Below, one piece after another: positions 4,725 to 8,204 of a stretch of 8,204 bases of DNA. The stretch is from Verrucomicrobiota bacterium. Lineage in GTDB: Bacteria; Verrucomicrobiota; Verrucomicrobiia; Limisphaerales; UBA1096. Each line of letters starts with the position of its first letter. Position 1 is the stretch's first letter. The stretch spans positions 1 to 8,204 of the forward strand of contig JASLKI010000321.1 of assembly GCA_030747575.1 (NCBI GenBank). The letters are read 5' to 3'. Under the pieces are notes generated by a model that did no database searches, had not been told where the DNA came from, and worked only from the letters and a program-made list of their open reading frames with translations. Both the position numbers and the translations under genes were made by a program.

Positions 4725-7700
4725 TCAATCCTCATCTTTGGCCAAACGCCCTCGGATTTTGCGAAACTGCTCGCTGGTGACGATCGCCTCTACCGCTGCG
4801 CTGAAACGGAAGTCATTTGCCTCCAGTCGCTCCTGCATTTCTTCGAGCAACAGAAAGTCGGATAACGCCACTTCGCGGCCAAGCGCGTAGCCAAGCAGTT
4901 TGCGGCAGAATTGCTCCAGCACATCGTCGAGCCGATCGGTGGCCAAGTGGTGTCGCAGTCCGTCGATGCCCTCGACGGCCGTGCCGTCCTCGAGCCTGGT
5001 TTTCGTGTCAACCGCCTTCGGCCGAAACCGCCCGATGGCGTCGTACTGCTCCAGCGCAAAGCCAAACGGGTCGATAAGTTTGTGGCACTTGACGCATCCG
5101 GGGGTTGAACTGTGTTGTTCAATCAACTCTCGCGAAGTCAGCCCTTTTGGCACGCTCTCCGGCAACTGCGGCACGTTGGCCGGCGGCCTCGGCAGGCGCT
5201 CGCCAAGCAGCGTCTCGTAAACCCAGTTGCCGCGCAGGATCGGGCTAGTCCGTGACGCGCCGGAGTTGGCCGCCAACACCGTGGCCAAGCCGAGCACGCC
5301 GCCGCGCCCCCTGGCCTGCACGCCATCGACCCGCCGCCACTCGCTTCCGATCACGCCGTCGATTCCGTAGAGCTTGGCCAAGCGCTCGTTGAGAAACGTG
5401 TGATCGGCGCTCAGCAAATCCAGCACCGGGCCGTCGTTGCGAAACATGTCCTCAAAAAACCGAATCGACTCCTCGTACATCGCGCCACGCAGTTCCGGGA
5501 ACGTCGGATAAAGCTTCTCGTTCTTGTCGTCATTTTGGTCGAAACCGCGAATGTGCAGCCACTGGCAGGTGAACTGCTCAGCCAGGCGCCGCGTGCGCGA
5601 GTCGCGCAGCAGGCGCCGCGTCTGCGCGAGCAACGTTTTGTCGCCGGTCAACTCGCCGGCGGCGGCTACGCGGCGCAGTTCCGCATCCGGCAGCGACGAC
5701 CACAGGAAGTAACTCAGCCGCGTGGCCAACTCGGCGTTTGTCACCGCCACCGACTTCGCGCCACCACCCGCTTTCTCACGGCGATACAGAAACGTCGGCG
5801 AGGTCAGCACCCGGGCGATCGTCAATTGAATCGCCTTCTCGTGCGGAATCTTGCGCTCGCGCAATCCGCGATACAACGCCCGCAATACCTCCTGCTCTTC
5901 ACCACTCAACGGCCGCCGCCACGCGCGCCCCGCAAACTCCAGCACACTGTAAAGATGCCTCGGCTCGTCCGCCTCGAGGCGTTCACGAAAGGCCGCAACC
6001 CTTTTCATCAGCGGTTCCCTGTACGGCTTCCACGCGATGACCAGATCCGGTCGGTCCTGAGTCGAGAACTCAACGATCTGCTCGTACGCGACCTCCACCT
6101 TGAACGGCTCCCTGGTAATGTAGAGCAACTCGTCCCAAAGCCGGTCGAGTTCCCCCTTTTGCTCGTCGCTGAGCATGAGCCGTTGCAGCGGCTCGTCCTC
6201 GCGAAAGTACAGCGCCAGCGTCACCACCTCGTCCACCGGCACAATTTTTGGGTAACAAATAGACGCCGGAAACAGGTCGCGAAAATCGTCCAGGCCAGCC
6301 TCCAACCGCTTCTCCGCTGCGCTGTTAGCGGCAACGACAATCGGCCGTCCCGGTGAGAGCCCGCGCGGTTGCGGCTTGGCCAAGCCGGCCGTAATTTGGA
6401 CGCTGCCTTTCTGGCCGTGCTCCGGGTCGAGTTCACCGGAGAGCACCAGCGTACGGCCCTCGGCCAACTCCGCCGGGATGCGCAGCTCGACAATCGCCGG
6501 AGCCTGCACGATTAGGTCCGCCGTGACCACCGGCGAGCCAAGCGGATGTTTCCCGAACCGCTCGTCCGGCACGATCGATTTAAGCACGTTGCCATAGCGC
6601 CGCGGCACCGTGATTTTTTGGAGATGCTTGAACAACATCGCGTCGGGCGAACCCAGCTTGGCCGGTGCCCTGCCGGTGGCCAGTGCCTCAATGCGCCGGG
6701 CCAGGCCGGTTCGCTTGGCCGCGTCCGTCTCCGCCTTCCAACTCGCCAGCAGCGACCCGGCCGGTGCCGTCATTGAGCCGCCGGACGCCCTGGTCACGTC
6801 CGCGATGTTGCCGCTGAAAAAAAGCCAAACGCCGGCGTTGCCATGACTGTCTTTCTGTGGATTGCCCTCGAGAATGTTCCCGGAAATATCCTCGGCAATA
6901 TCCCACATGCGCCGGCCGCCGCCGGTCTCGGTGATGCTCATGTCAACGTGCGTCAGGTCGCACGAGTGGTTGCCCTGCCTCGGCCCGATGGCGAGTTGGA
7001 TCACTTCGCCTGCCCGCACCGACACGGTTTTGGCGGCCAACTCCGACGAGCCGTTCACTCCGAAATCGCCGTGCCCGAGATTGACCACCCTGCGACTGTC
7101 TCGATGCTGCACCCACCACTCGACGCCGTTGCCGCAACCGTGCGCGTCGGCGATCCTGGCCGACACCGACACGATGCCATCGATCGGGCTGCGCCAGCCA
7201 ACCGCCACGTACTGCGTCGGCGACGGGTGCGCAACCACCGCATGCGGCCGTGCGGTGCCGGGGATGCGCACTTCAGTATCGGACGAGTTAGCCGCGACGG
7301 ACGGCGTGCTTAAGGTTCCCCAGCCGTTCACAAATTCGTAACCGCCACTCTTCAGCATTTTCTGGGTGAACAACCCGTCAATCGTCACCGGGCCGCCGGG
7401 GCCAAGCGCGAGGTAATCGAGCCAGGCCGCCAGCATGTCGGCATCCACCCCGTGCCGTTTGGCTAGGTCGTCGATGTCCGGCTCGTCGCCAGTGGCCTCC
7501 GCGGCAGCGGCGAGGAACTTGGCTGTATTGGCCAGCGTCTCGCGGCGCAGCTTGTCCAGGCGCCCGGCCAAGCCGGGCACGTCGCGCATCGGGAGATCCA
7601 CCTTGCCGCCGCCGACCAGCCGGGGGTTGCGCCAGCGAACAAAGTCGTTCTCGCTTCCGTCGCCGGCATCGCTGGCAACAAGGTGCACCACCACGTCGCT

Positions 7701-8204
7701 TCCGTCCGCCGGCGGCTGGAGTTCCAGGCTGAAATCCACGCTGGATTGCGTGATGCTTTTCGGGTTCATCCAAGCGGTTGGCCCGCCCTGCCGACCAATG
7801 TGGCCGATCGGGTCGAACCGCCACAACGCCTGCTGCCACCGTTGCACTACATCGACGATCGGCTTCGGGTTGTCATCCGCTGCCGCCCGCCAGTGCGCGC
7901 GAATGTTGTTCAGCAGAAACGAACCGGACGGGGCGTCGGCGCGGGTTAGCATCGTCCAAAGCGAATCGAGATACTTCGCGTTAAGCCCGCGCGTGCGCGC
8001 AACCGCCGCGACCGACTCGCCGCCCTTGGCTAACGCGTCGTGATCGGCAAGCGTCGCGGCAAAATAGGGCTCGAGCGGAATGCTGCCGTTCCGGTTGATC
8101 ACGTTCGCCTTGGCCTCAGCGGAGTCGTCCCAGTTGTCACCGGCGTTGATGCGAACCGCCACGTACTGGGCATAAAAATTCTGGATTTGAGCCATCAACC
8201 CGTC
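4725..8204 (-). CDS. Large DUF1595/DUF1592/DUF1588/DUF1585 multidomain protein with c-type heme motif, N-terminus outside window
   Basis: The frame is open to the right edge, so 1159 residues are visible and the start lies beyond 8204. Numbering here begins at the TTG codon at 8198. The C-terminal half follows the usual PVC order: DUF1595 about 749-808 (AGRAWRRPLS, LTSPTFLYR), DUF1592 about 818-945 (LATRLSYFLWSSLPDAEL, DHTFLNERLAKLYGI), DUF1588 about 962-1060 (NSGASRTSPILRGNWV, then CVKCH at 1035-1039 and IDPFGFALE), and DUF1585 about 1076-1150 (LGYALGREV, VEAIVTSEQFR). CVKCH is a CxxCH heme c attachment site, implying periplasmic or extracellular location and possible electron transfer. The first ~745 visible residues include a segment of the type ALWRFDPIGHIG (125-136), two copies of a helical 'A..xG...A..L' unit (about 62-85 and 241-264), and a beta-sandwich-like region (about 285-425) that may bind carbohydrate. 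A DUF1587 and/or N-terminal cytochrome domain would be expected upstream but is not visible. Function is unproven. The DUF1552 gene follows 46 bp downstream, a standard pairing. Confidence 0.93.
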   Translation of the reverse strand, partial: DGLMAQIQNFYAQYVAVRINAGDNWDDSAEAKANVINRNGSIPLEPYFAATLADHDALAKGGESVAAVARTRGLNAKYLDSLWTMLTRADAPSGSFLLNNIRAHWRAAADDNPKPIVDVVQRWQQALWRFDPIGHIGRQGGPTAWMNPKSITQSSVDFSLELQPPADGSDVVVHLVASDAGDGSENDFVRWRNPRLVGGGKVDLPMRDVPGLAGRLDKLRRETLANTAKFLAAAAEATGDEPDIDDLAKRHGVDADMLAAWLDYLALGPGGPVTIDGLFTQKMLKSGGYEFVNGWGTLSTPSVAANSSDTEVRIPGTARPHAVVAHPSPTQYVAVGWRSPIDGIVSVSARIADAHGCGNGVEWWVQHRDSRRVVNLGHGDFGVNGSSELAAKTVSVRAGEVIQLAIGPRQGNHSCDLTHVDMSITETGGGRRMWDIAEDISGNILEGNPQKDSHGNAGVWLFFSGNIADVTRASGGSMTAPAGSLLASWKAETDAAKRTGLARRIEALATGRAPAKLGSPDAMLFKHLQKITVPRRYGNVLKSIVPDERFGKHPLGSPVVTADLIVQAPAIVELRIPAELAEGRTLVLSGELDPEHGQKGSVQITAGLAKPQPRGLSPGRPIVVAANSAAEKRLEAGLDDFRDLFPASICYPKIVPVDEVVTLALYFREDEPLQRLMLSDEQKGELDRLWDELLYITREPFKVEVAYEQIVEFSTQDRPDLVIAWKPYREPLMKRVAAFRERLEADEPRHLYSVLEFAGRAWRRPLSGEEQEVLRALYRGLRERKIPHEKAIQLTIARVLTSPTFLYRREKAGGGAKSVAVTNAELATRLSYFLWSSLPDAELRRVAAAGELTGDKTLLAQTRRLLRDSRTRRLAEQFTCQWLHIRGFDQNDDKNEKLYPTFPELRGAMYEESIRFFEDMFRNDGPVLDLLSADHTFLNERLAKLYGIDGVIGSEWRRVDGVQARGRGGVLGLATVLAANSGASRTSPILRGNWVYETLLGERLPRPPANVPQLPESVPKGLTSRELIEQHSSTPGCVKCHKLIDPFGFALEQYDAIGRFRPKAVDTKTRLEDGTAVEGIDGLRHHLATDRLDDVLEQFCRKLLGYALGREVALSDFLLLEEMQERLEANDFRFSAAVEAIVTSEQFRKIRGRLAKDED

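Noticed and set aside
5400..6356. Long open frame on the plus strand opposite the DUF1592-family gene
   Set aside because: It is antisense to conserved DUF1595/DUF1592 coding sequence and has a biased Arg/Gln/Leu composition with no family match.
1..8204. CRISPR array, tRNA/rRNA gene, insertion sequence or phage genes
   Set aside because: I saw no regularly spaced repeats, no tRNA-like cloverleaf, no transposase or integrase motifs, and almost all sequence is accounted for by six coding regions.

Overview
The window is about 60% GC and reads as one long leftward gene block from a Verrucomicrobia/Planctomycetes-type bacterium, with Verrucomicrobia favoured. The taxonomic evidence is the adjacent pair of a giant DUF1595/DUF1592/DUF1588/DUF1585 protein and a Tat-exported DUF1552 (HXXSHH) protein, a combination largely confined to the PVC superphylum. 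A formylglycine sulfatase lies just downstream, and a small secreted protein ends in the '..LQ.S.DL..W....FWRL' C-terminal module that is common in Verrucomicrobia.

Layout, left to right: the last 29 codons of a rightward class V aminotransferase (alanine/serine-glyoxylate type) end at 90. After a 24-bp convergent gap, everything else is on the minus strand and is transcribed from right to left. In transcription order these are: the C-terminal 1159 residues of the DUF1592-family protein (4725-8204, N-terminus outside the window); the DUF1552 protein (3368-4678); a secreted hypothetical protein (2669-3337); a family S1-type sulfatase with a signal peptide (1051-2586); and a divergent NagB-like sugar isomerase/deaminase (115-1047). 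Gaps are about 46, 30, 82 and 3 bp, so a single operon is plausible. The sulfatase and NagB-like genes are almost certainly translationally coupled.

Functional picture (inference): four cell-envelope or exported proteins act on an extracellular or periplasmic substrate, with a desulfating enzyme, and one cytoplasmic sugar-phosphate-like enzyme follows. This suits degradation of a sulfated, possibly amino-sugar-containing glycan. The roles of the DUF1552 and DUF1592 proteins are not established. The most interesting points are the remodelled active site and phosphate loop of the NagB-like protein next to the sulfatase, a small repeat-flanked GC-rich element in the only sizeable intergenic gap, and a strikingly over-represented octamer (GGCCAAGC/GCTTGGCC) that occurs in more than one codon phase. 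I saw no RNA gene, CRISPR array, insertion sequence or phage signature. The window looks like normal, unbroken PVC-type chromosomal accessory metabolism rather than a wholly new system.
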